Shown here piece after piece: positions 54,201 through 57,421 of a DNA stretch of 64,000 nucleotides. The stretch is from Rhodospirillales bacterium. GTDB lineage: Bacteria > Pseudomonadota > Alphaproteobacteria > Rhodospirillales > Casp-alpha2. Position 1 is the first letter of the stretch. Every line of letters starts with the position of its first letter. The stretch is from assembly GCA_023145215.1 (NCBI GenBank), contig JAGLED010000026.1, positions 1-64,000 on the forward strand, given 5' to 3'. Under the pieces are notes generated by a model. That model made no database searches. It was given only the letters and a program-made list of their open reading frames with translations, and was not told the origin of the DNA. The translations under genes were made by a program, and so were the position numbers.

Positions 54201-56264
54201 ACCTTTAGCGTGCAGACCCACGCCGCGACTGGGGCGGTCATCTATATCGAACAGGCGGTATCGAACCTGGCCGCGATGACCGACGCAGAAGGTTTTGCCG
54301 TCTCAGGTGAGTCCGGCTTCGATCTTTCCGGATATGCGGTGAGCAGCGCCGGCGACATCAATAACGACGGCTTCGAGGACTTCGTCGTCGGGGCTTACGT
54401 TGGCGACAGAAATCAGACCGGCAGTATCGCCGATACCGGTGCGGCATATGTCGTGTTCGGGGCCAAGGACGGGTTGACCGACGTCGACCTGAGCGCGATC
54501 GCTGCGGGTGACGGCTCGGCCGGCTTCAAACTCGAAGGTGGCACGGCCGGTGATGCGGCGGGCCGCAGCGTCGCGGCGGCGGGTGACGTCAACGGCGACG
54601 GGTTCGCCGATATCGTTGTCGGTGCGCCCTATGGCGGCGGCAGTGCGCAGGGTGGGGCTTATGTGATCTTCGGCAACGGGGACGGCTTCTCGAACGCCTA
54701 CAACCTAGACGCACTGGGGACGGACGGCTTCAAGATTGCCGGGACCGGGGCAAATGAGAATGCCGGTTATCCGGTTGCCGGCGCCGGCGATATCGACGGC
54801 GACGGCCTGGACGACATCGTGATCGGTGCGATGCAGGATGCGTCCGCGCCGGGCAAGGCATACGTTGTTTACGGCTCGACGTCGTTCGGTGCGGATATCA
54901 CAACGGCGGCGGCGGCCAGCGTGATTGCCGGGATCGATATCGATGACGGTGCCGGGATCGCGGTCAGCATGGGTGACCTCAACGGCGACGGATACGACGA
55001 TGTCCTGATCGGCGCACAGCGGGGCGACGGCTTGGCCAACGACGCGACTAACACCGGCGAGGCCTATGTGCTGTTCGGCAAGGACGGCGGGTTGGACGCC
55101 AACGTCGATCTGTCGACCTTGCAGTCGGGCGACGGCAGTGTCGGCTTTACCATCACCAGCAGTTCGCAGGCGGGCGCGCTGCTCGGAACCTCGGTGTCGA
55201 TGCTCGGCGATATCAACGGCGACGGCTACGACGACATGGTGATCGGGGCGCCGCTCGCGGATACGGGATCGACGAATTCCGGTTCGGCTTATGTCGTCTT
55301 CGGTAAGGCCTCCGGCTTTGCGGCGACGCTCGATGTCGATGCGCTGGACGGCACCGACGGTTTCGAAATCTTCGGTGCCGAGCTTGGGGCGTCGTTGGGC
55401 ACTCTGTCAGCGGTCTCGGCGGCCGGCGACATCAACGGCGACGGATTGGACGACATCATCGTCGGCGCAACGGGGACGAATTCGTATGCCGGTGCCGCTT
55501 ACGTCATCTTCGGTTCGACCGACGGGTTCAACGCGTCGTTGTCGCTCGGCGATCTGACAGGGGAGCAGGGCTTCGCCCTTTATGGCGCGAACGCCGGGGC
55601 GGACGCGGTCGGTATCAGCGCAAACGCCGCAGGCGACATCAACGGCGACGGTTACGACGATATTCTGGTCGGCTCCTACGACGTCAACAGTGGCGGTGCC
55701 GGGGTGACATACGTGGTCTATGGCGGCGACTTCCTGGATGATTCGGAAAGCACAGGGACCGCGGGCGCCGATACGCTTATCGGCACGGCGGACAACGACG
55801 TCATCGACGGCGGCGCCGGAGGTGCGGACGTGCTGATCGGCGGCGCCGGGAACGACCGCTTGATCATCGGCGACGGGAACTTCGAGCGGATCGACGGCGG
55901 TACGGGCCAGGATACGCTCTATCTCGACGGCAACTTCGATCTCGACTTCACGGCGCTCACCAACGGTCTGGTGACCGGTATCGAACACATCGACATGAAT
56001 AACGACATGCTCAACGTGCTGGACATCGACTTCTCGACCGTGCTGGATATCGGCGAGGCAATCGACAGGCTCGTGGGTGAGGCCAACATGCTGGTAATTT
56101 CCAAGGACGCGAACGACGAGGTCAACCTGGTCGGTAACTGGGTGGTGCGCGAAGAACAGCCGCAGGAAGCGATTGACGGTGGCTATACGGTATACGACAG
56201 CGAAGACTCGTATGCCTCGGTCGCCGTCCAGAATGTCGCGGATCCGGGACAGGTCCTGAACTGA
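30249..56264 (+). CDS. Giant type-I-secretion-style surface protein (FecR, RTX, 17 LamG, cadherin-like, FG-GAP)
   Basis: One uninterrupted frame of 8,671 residues, roughly 0.85-0.9 MDa, about 41% of the window. Approximate residues: FecR-like 110-230; Ala/Gln/Glu coil 312-579; GDGDGQ tract 583-622; Pro-rich 642-699; SdrD-B-like 700-778; RTX 1011-1248 and 1598-2050; cadherin-like 2178-2321; beta-solenoid 2334-2774; 17 LamG with 6 cadherin-like 2785-7128; beta-solenoid 7131-7833; RTX 7837-7915; seven FG-GAP 8008-8494; RTX 8501-8558; C-terminal export signal to 8671 (ends VADPGQVLN). There is no Sec signal and I noticed no cysteine, both usual for type I substrates. Likely role: a calcium-stabilised adhesin or matrix protein binding glycans. 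The start ATG 30249 (MNNMPTDTGG) has a G-rich sequence upstream. A TIGR03032 gene follows after 3 bases. Confidence 0.93.
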   Translation: MNNMPTDTGGGAGGSDRSGDEHILITAEAGKDVVIGEAWFLRADFDREGPDLVIKGPDGELVIVRGYFDLPDPPDITTPDGVMIRGETATILAGPRTDLQYAQAQEIAQVEPIGTVETIEGTVEVTRADGTKVTLQAGDPVFQGDVIETGKAGAVGIVFADESTFALGEAGRMVLDEMIYDPAAQQGEAAISLLQGAFTFVSGQIAKTGVDAMVVDTPTATIGIRGTAGGGGVNAQGQITIAITNETGGFVGEITISTDAGSRVINQAFQAMSVSSRGDAPSEPFVMTARQFGQAFGSAMKNLPNAQNALPPEVVQEANQAYEESQQVRQQAEQAEQEKEQKQAEAEEAQQQEQAAEAEAESAKAEAAAAQEQAAAQEAAAAAKAAEAAAAAQAAAAAEEQAAAATTPEEQAAAQAAAEAAKAAAAEAAAAAAAEAAAAAQAAAAAEAAAAESVAKEAQAAQIGAEAAAKAGEAAAAAKAAAAAKAAALESSPESAVVQAADAAGVETHLKQQVEQQKQEVQQEAQQAEQQEQEALARAEQKQVEAQTKAEEAAARQAAAAEAAARAEAAAQEAGQQAVGNEGDGQGDGDGQGDGDGQGDGDGQGDGDGQGEGDGQGNGDGQQGQGGEGGDGGEGGEGGENTPLPPPTTTTPPPPPTIITPVFTTSPVSPPPPTSPPPDTSKDNDNNDPTQPVEVTDPPDVTTDGTAIDGYLRGATVFVDANENGTLDAGEVSTTTDTYGSFSLTVPQSLSGFPLVLTGGVDITTGLRFEGTLKAPAGSTVVTPLTTLMQYMVDNGDAADEDEAHDLIVQKLGVSLGTGDDLRDYDPIAAEDGGVFAAGLKIVSTAHLLANAIEGRSGTASAATVDAVIAALATELANVDENNASDSFDTQARITSIINRIASNLSGVTATHFTGNADEIAGLIQQANSHFDSNTGSFDALARGAYTALGAATDHIYDAGQGQDFSSVNGGFDFSTNAAGATHVSFTATTNFVIGTAAGDFVSVEDTILSTSGRDIIDGLAGNDVIDADDGADVVFGGGGDDTLYGRGGNDFLYGDAGNDTLEGGTGTDVLDGGDGNDTFVIDTETGVTDTVVGGAGSDTLSFENTTSGTTITAGLGTDSFIGSSMGLSNVDFSGIENLRGASGNTNVLTGDSGDNTLTGGGVYDSLSGGAGNDTLDGQGGADILNGGDGADTIFGGSENDTIDGGAGDDDIDGGTGDDTITGGTGNDTIDGGAGSDRVRLSGSRDDYSYEEVSTGVFEFTRTSTGEVDTLTNVELVTFDSGPSLSLESVNETDGSGVVGGSEQGDTIVMTGNGEAFGFGGPDALSVTATPTDVTLEGGEGNDILEVDHGNSGTIVARYEGDIGDITVADDSAVVRAPFETADSALSTALDNILGNDRAGTSAGLMFDANTFGTDNSDDAFIALNSTSFSLSSLTNIASTISTLQSAIDLENGQQAPLDTTLAQQFIDDYLTPIETAIDNAVSNATAAFANVPTVDAVAYPERAETQGIVAGNVTSYLNGSFTTISALLGAESYNQSELDHISGATSSDHFFVTATDNNTADGDEGTDILTDVNAVEFEGGITASVSDVLNNSHTGTTGADILDVDSVGENLVYGGAGNDTLTGSTAADILAGGTGNDYIDGDAGDDQLSGGQGDDTVLGGLGNDILVGSAGNDTLTGGDGSDTLDGGAGTDTAVFTNNLSDYSFTSTFDADGDLASLTVGHYPAGTLSLAGDGEDVLRNIENLTFADATLDLSNLSASGTAADDLLLGSTSAETFTAGAGNDVVYGQDGDDRLDGGAGGDTLIGGAGADTFVVSEGNDTIVPDSGNDTLEFDATNRTIRGLERDGTDLVLTFEDADGDEHTTTVQGAFGATPLQAIHIFDNDEGSDATYAFRTFLNGVSGDEILFATSAGSIISGGDGHDLIVGGAGNDILDGGDGDDLFLGSAGDDTITGGPGYDRVSYETADAGVSVDLGLGTATGGAGNDQLSGIWDVDGSRFDDIITGNTDDNILYGDAGNDTLDGGAGEDFLIGGAGDDTLIYDGVDNEVHGGAGEDTVQVADGLNLAIIDGATPTDPDVPTTPTGVTTPADALQEIENILLSGASGNDLYLDAAGVLRVTDTDNTLTIQGGADDSISATDADGTWSLTGTETIDGELYNVYEAELDHDSNAATPDQTITLKVDQDIEQGGIANAAAQVSNPVINGAGQALFGLDGVAITDSDDQGGTYTVTIATGGLAFLNVDDTVTGGLTAAGIDGNGSNTVTLTGTLSAINATLAASGGLTYATNGQTGSDALSITVVDDGGTVGIARTITDSIDVSLQLVDNTATIGSSPDFDTVGIWSEGVLPSAIHNIIVPGGSGSLHLENGHVATVGAASVDNAFYITDGSLTINGDVTVPTLGYFQVDGGTLTLDGGIDDNGRFYLKSGTLAGAGDISVSRFFFGYQGTSGDVMTITADLTVADVASQVSLVQGTGSTVIDGGSITVEGDLGFENGQTGFELDNGAEITVANGGLLDLEDADGINVGSGGGKVTVLAGGTLDRSTNTGDTAIHAEVDLAGTLTVQSGKLELAGGGSITNSATVSSGAILELSGSNAFAVDAAFNLGGAGTTLLDAATVNVTGAFAVLGSHTLDIAAGTTVNVTDGSFSNAGTITGEGTLNIADGVSFTNTGIIDPDGSLTITGDIALEASGGLTLDIAGVADHDVLNAESLDLSDLSDTLNLVFANGASDGDEFQIVTYTENDTDLSDVFNNVNVTGLGPTQDIELTYTATGITATVVQPPDILGASVNAGALQFDGVDDVVTTPVTALGSSFTVEAWFQTGDDPADGNFRPILSKQGTTPDNYLTPFDLQIQSNGNLNFFMGNGSNYGVSLDGGTLSANTWYQVAVSYDDTDGTTTMYLDGAEVATDTFSGTPVINSEAIQIGHFENGASQHYEGAIGEVRIWDDVRTATEVADNFDIRIADPSTEQGLAANWTLDELNAAGKVVDVTGNGNDAQVLQGPPVDTRSAVATFDGTGDYIDLGTGANLISGDFTWETWVKLDETPAIAGVLMQVGTEGNTSQSARLQINSSGLAEFLVYNASGHPVGTTNLADGQWHHVAVSYSATSPTNQVQLIVDGVVETTTNPTAPSLVAGTAALGATGVPHLNLDGEMADVRFWDSARTATQISADKDARLNGDEPGLIGYYPLESDANDYQTNTTASNGNLVGNTSFVNSSPDLLGSDVSGALDFDGVDDVISIPDSADFRFSAGLSLSAWVELDKLSAAGIPTNNDLQTIVGRFGGTTGVNRAFLFEELDGGKLRLAIDNTFSVTTDAAVFEVGKPIHVAATYDGSTVKLFVNGEVVKTAATTTAIPDAVGLDTLIGDINISQDRFVDGRIADVAIYNQGISDTDVASIYSNGVDDGAAGLIGHYNLGAADVEAGTVADLSQAGNDANLGTTATAGETTEPVIASFGPPLYGSEITLTEDSAYSGVIAAEDASIALYAVDTGGDPANGTLDLDPSTGAFTYTPNADFSGSDSFTVIVSDTQGLTSTKTITVDVESAADAPVILGASDAQIFVQLDGTDDYLTVEDDFSVDFGASDFTVEAWVDLANLSGNATLFDKRGADGSGVFAYIDSSGFINLGMSDGLQLNAGGSSTGTIDAEGWHHVAISVDRDGNADFYIDGMLSGSADVTAFDQVPLANNDPLLIGKAYNDTGYLQGAIDEIRVWKEARTDLEIAQNYATKIVTPSAEEKLVGYWNFDNIDTHDEEYADDLSSYGNRLYAGDPYLDDQADTASGETVNHLIKASDFNGTSSNVDLSANAAALSTGTGSFTYEAWIKTTSSADGEILTIGENAGTNNISTQFRMLSGGTVKLQMANAGTGPVSTATVNDGLWHHVAVRYDAVTGMATLVIDGEEDGTAAISPNLGSSVAYIGQNAAGTAEFFDGEIADVRIWDYARDTGEISNGRENFPQPDEAGLLAHYKLDGADGSAVSDSSINGYDGTASGVQTTEAAAPVFSAAITMDEDQTFTGNLGAIDPDGTTTLTFTTQSDAATANGGTVTVTTGGLFKYTPADGYLGADTFDVTVADAEGHETTRTITINTAAYDDPPALLGVAPTSGALQFDGIDDGAQIGDGSGTGLVTGSGDFTYEIWFKREPGALANDEVLMQLGASVTDQRANLHMNTDGTIDFDLYNSPNGPTSASAYNDGEWHHAAVVNSGGTVTLYVDGQSQGTASYSPNIQAGGAVIGNSTEGVHSFTGQLDEARIWSEARSVEEIQQNYQQRLDTGVDSTNLAGYWRFDQISDAGTAIDLSGNGNDAVVGHGAPVDAFAPTMSFNGATDEITTASPPPISGNHTVEAWYKTTSTGTVAIISTDDANADTRDAMQIYVTNGQPNLEVAGDSGVDVFTLSANSTNDGEWHHIAYSFDVTTQTFTAYLDGAPAGGSLTLNQDIGNFAPDGNLQIGINRLGSANFNGEISDVRVWDDIRTPTEISDNYTSRLNGAEADLAAYYPLDADGTDSTANGNDGTVTGTTLVTPSTSPTPIPFARSLELDGTDDYVDFGRGENSELALAGDVSVEFWANADSLSGSPFTFGASGETSGANVQYQLYFDGTDLKYYHESGSGSDTVLNFGSTDWNAGEWAHVALVRDATAQTVSLYVNGVQQGAAQSYATPPSDGGSGSLLLGRTATFSEYFDGEFADLRVFNTVRTVDEIRDGMTGYIDPETPGLVSNWRLNDDLGATTAGGTILDSAGNNDGTTISQPVFVDGSAPVYSYQFTTDEDMAVYGSVVATDVDTGSLTFTVSKSTDHGGLELNSDGTFVYTPAGNYSGADSFEVRVSDGNSSVTRKISISVAAENDTPEILGAQTSSGVIQLDGADDYVQVLHDQALNPGEGSFSVQVMADFRDTTTLQSLISKGNETSSVEGWNIFIESGYLYVRMGNGGIDASEKAELRYDLTGVDGWHEVTFTLDRDTGSFDAYFDGASTGWSQTAGRDNDPSNWNISNSDTLLIGKTDADTGFADAAVDEVRIWNKALSADEVAANSNAELTGSETGLTAYWQFETDQYDPSMGTITDQTGNGFDAYLGDLSVGDDAEPAVIIPPVRAMEFDGVDDKIVVLDNDQLSTGTDDFSIEAWVYRATTGTENVIIDNRDSAFKGWMLGVSAGNTLELAMEDADGNTSNVFSTATIPTGQWVHVAVTADRDGDATFYVNGVNGGSASIEASPGSLTAVSNLLIGDTDTSGSTYDPWNGMLSDVRVWDHVRDASDIGGDNFANLQQPQPGLVGNWRLDDQSSTGEATDYSGHGNNGTINGATSVTTAPDIFGTALSTEEDTPLVGVLKATDAEGDALSWSVVSGPVNGQLSLLSDGTFKYVPDAEFASSDTFTAKVTDANGASRTQTYTITVGELVDAPEILGVSAHETVLQFDGQDALVAGRGNGDELAITGDVTVEMWINPSTLKNAHLLTFGSAQETLDGNVLYGLEMQSGGQLRFFHEDAGLNNIVPTTGAGTISAGEWAHVAAVRDTDAGEVSFYVNGELIDTIAYSGEAAGGADSQLLFGALDLTSDYEGLMDEVRVWNGVRTADEISANYQRKLDDSDIAQASELVGYWDFDAKNADGSYVDLSGSGADAVPASTTVSDVAGHLSRYTTFDGTDDNIIVADNANQSAANITIETWFRADPTGTGFQRIIGKETDGGAAGEYSLYLDGSGVLNGTGGGLTLNGAADLRDGEWHHAALVIESGIIGVGNTKLYLDGAEVDNSGLGILVPAPSSSQPFMIGDFDDDGDYPQNFKGDIADVRIWNDVRTASEISENRVTEFSSGEPGLVGYFKLNDASGTTAVDSASAGNDGTLQNGAEFVSEVLDRNAVAAHVSKHASFDGIVGASGDNIAIPDNAAYETSTLSVEVWFRAETVQESGASYHRLVTKPTSGNGNVFSLGFTEATGQLFGAAGSSFITPPNGVGPDLRDGEWHHAAMTMQPGTNASSLYLDGVLIHTGTQGTVAGDASPLMIGDYDDDGSHPQNFKGDIADVRVWSDIRTQAEIADNLLTDLTGAESGLVGAWKLDGEANGTVTDLSPTLNDGTLQNGASIAETTLLEVPVTGDALYFDGNDTGVQIPHSTDFELTGDYTIGAWIKPDGLSGVQRILGQEAEASLDGFSFGLNDDGLIMSYYGQEDLNISASALADAGVSLKAGQWAHVAVSVDSDYDATFFVNGINVGTIANTLTPAVNTSDPLRIGSSVNSTPEVGQEFVGVISNVGLWSGAFNEAQVKAEMAGELDTSADNVLGYWPMNDGAGATVNDMSGNDNNGAVAGATWVDTGPDIYADQTVVLEGEILRGDIGVHDNDAGETFTFSVVSDTHFGELTVDASTGQYTYEPVPGFIGADRFTISVTDSDGLTAQKELTFQVDNNRNDAPTIDGYDGGSHVSLLDTEAVTMTGAAATTAADFTIETWFRADGSHDDGDILFSVPGGTHDYGVTFNATGGLDGFVRTTTAAGPAVNVLDGEWHHVALTFDSSVDSFNVIVDGQAGTAGSRTFSGASGDLTFGSSTSGLGLVGDFDEVRVWNTLRSVEDIQMSRNTTVDPSDPLLTGYWRADDGAGTVLTDLTGNGYDTTVPAGAFQTDEVSALPVSHAGRTSLSFADASASIVDFGTVTLSNDAFAFTLWAQVSESGTENRLFELNDGFGAGSNLFEFSVGGEGELIVTLNDGLGGTPVTATLNADWDYDAWAHLGVSFDGDDLSVFVDGELAGSVDASALPNLATKSANLILGSSGDAPGLGFTGNLSEFRMWNEDLTESMVRTDMMGRVPASGVNAVEGYWPLSDAAGATVFDHSGNGHTGSAFVTVSVDDVPPQPGNASGIGFDGATSYIKAAYDGEGNNPLALKGDMTVEFWVNPDSFGGGRVFSFAGEKAADTEEYNSLYELYITTGGDVQWVQENGAGADQSIAAFTSTGISTGDWSHVAVTRDATARTLTLYVDGVAVGSPISYTDHPTGGEDGDLFIGVNGGMQHFFDGQIADFRVWDRVRTQSEISTNLSHELVGGEEGLVGYWPMSEGSEGTAHDITANAVDATLYGAADWIPSATITTDESVSVNGRVVADDQDSESLTFSLESDGAHGTVTVNADGTYAYTPDTAYTGADTFTVKVTDALGSVDYTTVSVSVIGGAVNWIASGSDDPLVAGNWSSGLAPTAYDIVTTTTDGTGNDPMLTGSLAVGRIDILGTGSFEVSSTGVLTMAADGSQVGSGATLLVNGQVDGRGGLDVLAGGTFDWQSGGIATDRAVTVDGALTIGGGEKELNGDLVITGSAHMPGTATSIAGTGTIQNAGDFTTEWSATVGVDFVNLVGGTVKPTAAQRTLTFNGTLENYGTIGSNTAQSLSVVANDYVLNAGTIDVVVADAFSIPVFSATAGLTNTGTINLGRTLDTSFDAKLDVDGTFVNEGTINVSADFDASAHALTVGTFQNRGVLNVDHSLDITTSGTPVVVDLRGGTVDIAAGATLSVSGSNAKIIIDDTTTLTGDGTLFLGSGAAIQLGSDVVYDASMPALDFYSSNDFDSLDGNDYTFTIGVGAEINSSSTFDFKSAIHVVNEGSITTYDNTSFFRGGLENDVTGTITVKGAGNGGTSRLSVTDSLINRGTIELAEPDATNSDIELLVGGDSKLENFGTITTSQSGGASGSTFLIAGQLTNYGTLNANHDLDLNSATTTDNHVNRGTINIASGAVLAVGSGDTFTNDETGTITGAGTFDVSGAIDGALINNGMIDIAGNTVGTVDGLQVIGDLTASDTSDIIFDIGNNGSGVSDTLAVTGQMTMNGTLQAKFISGSAPAVGDVFNVVSFAAATAGSYFDTVVGLEGDGTTLLDLDIDTSFGLVSLTAVANALSPTSGTDILNGSSAADYAYGGDGDDVLYGDGGEDLLLGGAGNDRIAVSDNDFSYIDGGSGTDTLLAYNGLDMTSVRNDSIDGFERLELGFGALTLDGEDVISITDGINPLTGTDDTLVVTRNDFGGAVDIGSGWSAATTETLSLDGETRTFSVQTHAATGAVIYIEQAVSNLAAMTDAEGFAVSGESGFDLSGYAVSSAGDINNDGFEDFVVGAYVGDRNQTGSIADTGAAYVVFGAKDGLTDVDLSAIAAGDGSAGFKLEGGTAGDAAGRSVAAAGDVNGDGFADIVVGAPYGGGSAQGGAYVIFGNGDGFSNAYNLDALGTDGFKIAGTGANENAGYPVAGAGDIDGDGLDDIVIGAMQDASAPGKAYVVYGSTSFGADITTAAAASVIAGIDIDDGAGIAVSMGDLNGDGYDDVLIGAQRGDGLANDATNTGEAYVLFGKDGGLDANVDLSTLQSGDGSVGFTITSSSQAGALLGTSVSMLGDINGDGYDDMVIGAPLADTGSTNSGSAYVVFGKASGFAATLDVDALDGTDGFEIFGAELGASLGTLSAVSAAGDINGDGLDDIIVGATGTNSYAGAAYVIFGSTDGFNASLSLGDLTGEQGFALYGANAGADAVGISANAAGDINGDGYDDILVGSYDVNSGGAGVTYVVYGGDFLDDSESTGTAGADTLIGTADNDVIDGGAGGADVLIGGAGNDRLIIGDGNFERIDGGTGQDTLYLDGNFDLDFTALTNGLVTGIEHIDMNNDMLNVLDIDFSTVLDIGEAIDRLVGEANMLVISKDANDEVNLVGNWVVREEQPQEAIDGGYTVYDSEDSYASVAVQNVADPGQVLN
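30576..30938 (+). other. FecR-like domain at the N-terminus of the giant protein
   Basis: Residues about 110-230. TVETIEGTVEVTRADGTKVT, LQAGDPVFQGDVIETGKAGA, VGIVFADESTFALGEAGRMV and VDTPTATIGIRGTAGG are the standard FecR motifs. In large alphaproteobacterial secreted proteins this module stays near the N-terminus, the last part to leave a type I secretion channel. A retention role is inferred. Confidence 0.85.
31182..31985 (+). other. Ala/Gln/Glu-rich coiled-coil segment of the giant protein
   Basis: Residues about 312-579, nearly all A, E, Q and K with heptad-like runs (QQVRQQAEQAEQEKEQKQAE). The DNA is extremely GC-rich with GCGGCGGCGG runs, prone to slippage. A long uninterrupted helix or coiled coil is expected, perhaps spanning the periplasm or outer-membrane channel. 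Confidence 0.8.
31995..32114 (+). repeat. 18-base tandem repeat coding for GDGDGQ
   Basis: A 12-base partial unit (GGTGACGGCCAA) is followed by six 18-base units close to GGTGATGGTGACGGCCAA. The last two are more diverged (GEGDGQ, GNGDGQ). It encodes residues 583-622. Units keep the frame, so unit loss or gain would change linker length without breaking the gene. Confidence 0.92.
33279..36400 (+). other. RTX calcium-binding repeat blocks
   Basis: Residues about 1011-2050 hold GGxGxDxLx nonapeptides, for example GGDGNDTFVI, GGAGNDTLDGQGGADILNGG and GGQGDDTVLGGLGNDILVG. They occur in at least three clusters (33280-33990, 35040-35340, 35520-36400). Such repeats fold into calcium-filled parallel beta-rolls outside the cell. 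A non-RTX helical insertion lies between the first two clusters. Confidence 0.9.
37250..38570 (+). other. First beta-solenoid-like region of the giant protein
   Basis: Residues about 2334-2774. After FDTVGIWSEGVLPSAIHNII come repeated short beta strands rich in T, G, L and N (GSLTINGDVTVPTLGYFQVD, GGTLTLDGGIDDNG, ASGGLTLDIAG). The style resembles autotransporter and filamentous-haemagglutinin passenger domains. This is a fold-level judgement. Confidence 0.65.
38601..51630 (+). repeat. Array of 17 LamG-like domains with 6 interspersed cadherin-like domains
   Basis: LamG/ConA-like units start near 38601, 39250, 39900, 40890, 41578, 42520, 43157, 43800, 44770, 45470, 46412, 47086, 47760, 48450, 49410, 50040 and 50707. 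Each has FDGxDDxV, a (E)AW or EFW strand, G.W.HVA, YVDG, and DVRVW...RT followed by GLVGYW.L.....DxSGNGNDG. Cadherin-like units (DEDxxxxGxLxAxDxD ... GTFxYTPxxxFxGxDSFTVxVxD) follow LamG 3, 5, 8, 10, 14 and 17. The copies are diverged at DNA level. Confidence 0.88.
51640..53745 (+). other. Second beta-solenoid-like region of the giant protein
   Basis: Residues about 7131-7833. It opens with LVAGNWSSGLAPTAYDIVTT, the NWxxGxxPxxxD entry motif of many passenger-like repeats. Then come phrases such as LENYGTIGSNTAQSL, LNAGTIDVVV, FVNEGTINVSADF and LTNYGTLNANHDL, typical of autotransporter-style beta-helices. It closes with a globular-looking VGDVFNVVSFAAATAGSYFD segment. Confidence 0.7.
54270..55735 (+). 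other. Seven FG-GAP repeats, predicted integrin-like beta-propeller
   Basis: Residues about 8008-8494. Seven calcium-loop motifs are readable: AGDINNDGFEDFVVGA, AGDVNGDGFADIVVGA, AGDIDGDGLDDIVIGA, MGDLNGDGYDDVLIGA, LGDINGDGYDDMVIGA, AGDINGDGLDDIIVGA and AGDINGDGYDDILVGS. Between them are GxAYVVFG strands. Seven repeats make one complete propeller, as in integrin alpha subunits and GPI-phospholipase D. Confidence 0.92.
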
Positions 56265-56267
56265 TTC

Positions 56268-57413
56268 ATGTCTTCGTCAGCTAAAACGACCGCCAAGTCT
56301 AAACCCAAGGCGAAAAAGAAGTCACCCGGATCGGCAGCGGCGACCGCGTCCACCGGGGTTGCCAAGGCCGACGACGCGAAGTCGGTCGAGCTCATTGCAT
56401 CCCGGCACTTCGCATCGTGGCTGGCGGGGCAGGGCGTCAGTCTCGCCTTTACGACATATCAGGCGTCGAAGCTATTCATGATCGGGCTGAACCCGGATGG
56501 CGAGGTTTCGATCGCCGAGCGGACGATCGACCGCTGCATGGGGATCGCGTCGGCGGGGCGCTCGCTTTATGTCGCGACGAATTGGCAGATATGGCGGTTC
56601 GAGAACGCACTGAACGCCGGTGAACGCGCCGAGGGGTACGACGGCGTCTATGTTCCGAAAGCGAGCCACGTCACCGGCGATATCGATTGTCACGAGATGG
56701 CCGTGGACGGCGACGGGCGTCTGGTTTTCGTCAACACGCTGTTCAACTGCCTAGCATACCTGAGCCGCGATTACAGTTTCCATCCAGCGTGGAAACCGGA
56801 ATTCATCTCTGCTTATGTTCCCGAAGACCGCTGTCATCTGAACGGTGTGGCCATCGATGACGGACGGCCCGCCTATGTCACCGCCGTCTCGAAGTCGGAC
56901 GCGGCGGACGGATGGCGCGACGGTCGCAAGGGCGGTGGCGTGGTTATCGACGTCCGGACCAACGAGGTGGTGTGCGAAGGGCTTTCCATGCCGCATTCCC
57001 CGCGCATGCATGGCAAGACCTTGTGGGTGCAGGATTCCGGCACCGGATACCTCGGGCGGGTCGACACCCGGTCCTGCCGCTTTGAGCCGGTGGTCCTGTG
57101 CCCCGGATTTCTACGCGGCATGACCATTGTCGGCAATTTCGCCGTGGCCTGTATTTCCAAGGGCAGGGAAGATCACACGTTCGGTGATCTGGCGCTGGAG
57201 CAGAACCTGAAGAACCGCGATACGGACGCCCGCTGCGGCATCGTCGTCATCGAATTGACGTCCGGCAATATCCTGCACTGGCTGCGGCTGGAAGGCGTCG
57301 TCGAGGAACTTTTCGGCGTGACGGCATTGCCGGGCATTACCAATCCGCGCGCCGTCGGTTTCAAGTCCGACGAGATCGCGCGGACGATCAGCCTGCCGCC
57401 GGACTTGTCCTGA
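56268..57413 (+). CDS. TIGR03032/DUF4915 family protein coupled to the giant surface protein
   Basis: A 381-residue protein. Residues 1-45 are a low-complexity Lys/Ser/Ala stretch (KSKPKAKKKSPGSAAATAS). The rest matches the TIGR03032 family, whose motifs are nearly invariant: FASWLAGQGVSLAFTTYQAS, DRCMGIA, LYVATNWQIWRFEN, DIDCHEM, FVNTLFNCLAYLS, EDRCHLNGVA, YVTAVSKSDAADGWRDGR, GLSMPHSPRMHG, PGFLRGM and a closing ELFGVTALPG. The family's function is unknown; the spaced short motifs suggest a beta-propeller. It is cytosolic by sequence (no signal peptide). It starts 3 bases after the giant gene's stop and must share its transcript. A role in modifying, folding or exporting the giant protein is inferred from position only. 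Confidence 0.88.
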   Translation: MSSSAKTTAKSKPKAKKKSPGSAAATASTGVAKADDAKSVELIASRHFASWLAGQGVSLAFTTYQASKLFMIGLNPDGEVSIAERTIDRCMGIASAGRSLYVATNWQIWRFENALNAGERAEGYDGVYVPKASHVTGDIDCHEMAVDGDGRLVFVNTLFNCLAYLSRDYSFHPAWKPEFISAYVPEDRCHLNGVAIDDGRPAYVTAVSKSDAADGWRDGRKGGGVVIDVRTNEVVCEGLSMPHSPRMHGKTLWVQDSGTGYLGRVDTRSCRFEPVVLCPGFLRGMTIVGNFAVACISKGREDHTFGDLALEQNLKNRDTDARCGIVVIELTSGNILHWLRLEGVVEELFGVTALPGITNPRAVGFKSDEIARTISLPPDLS

Positions 57414-57421
57414 ATATTTCC

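Noticed and set aside
30249-56264. Possibility that the giant gene is an artefact of joined genes or a misassembly
   Set aside because: The frame is continuous, domain order is coherent, GC and codon use are even, and a proper C-terminal signal is present. Repeats at DNA level are too diverged to force collapse. Long reads would settle it.
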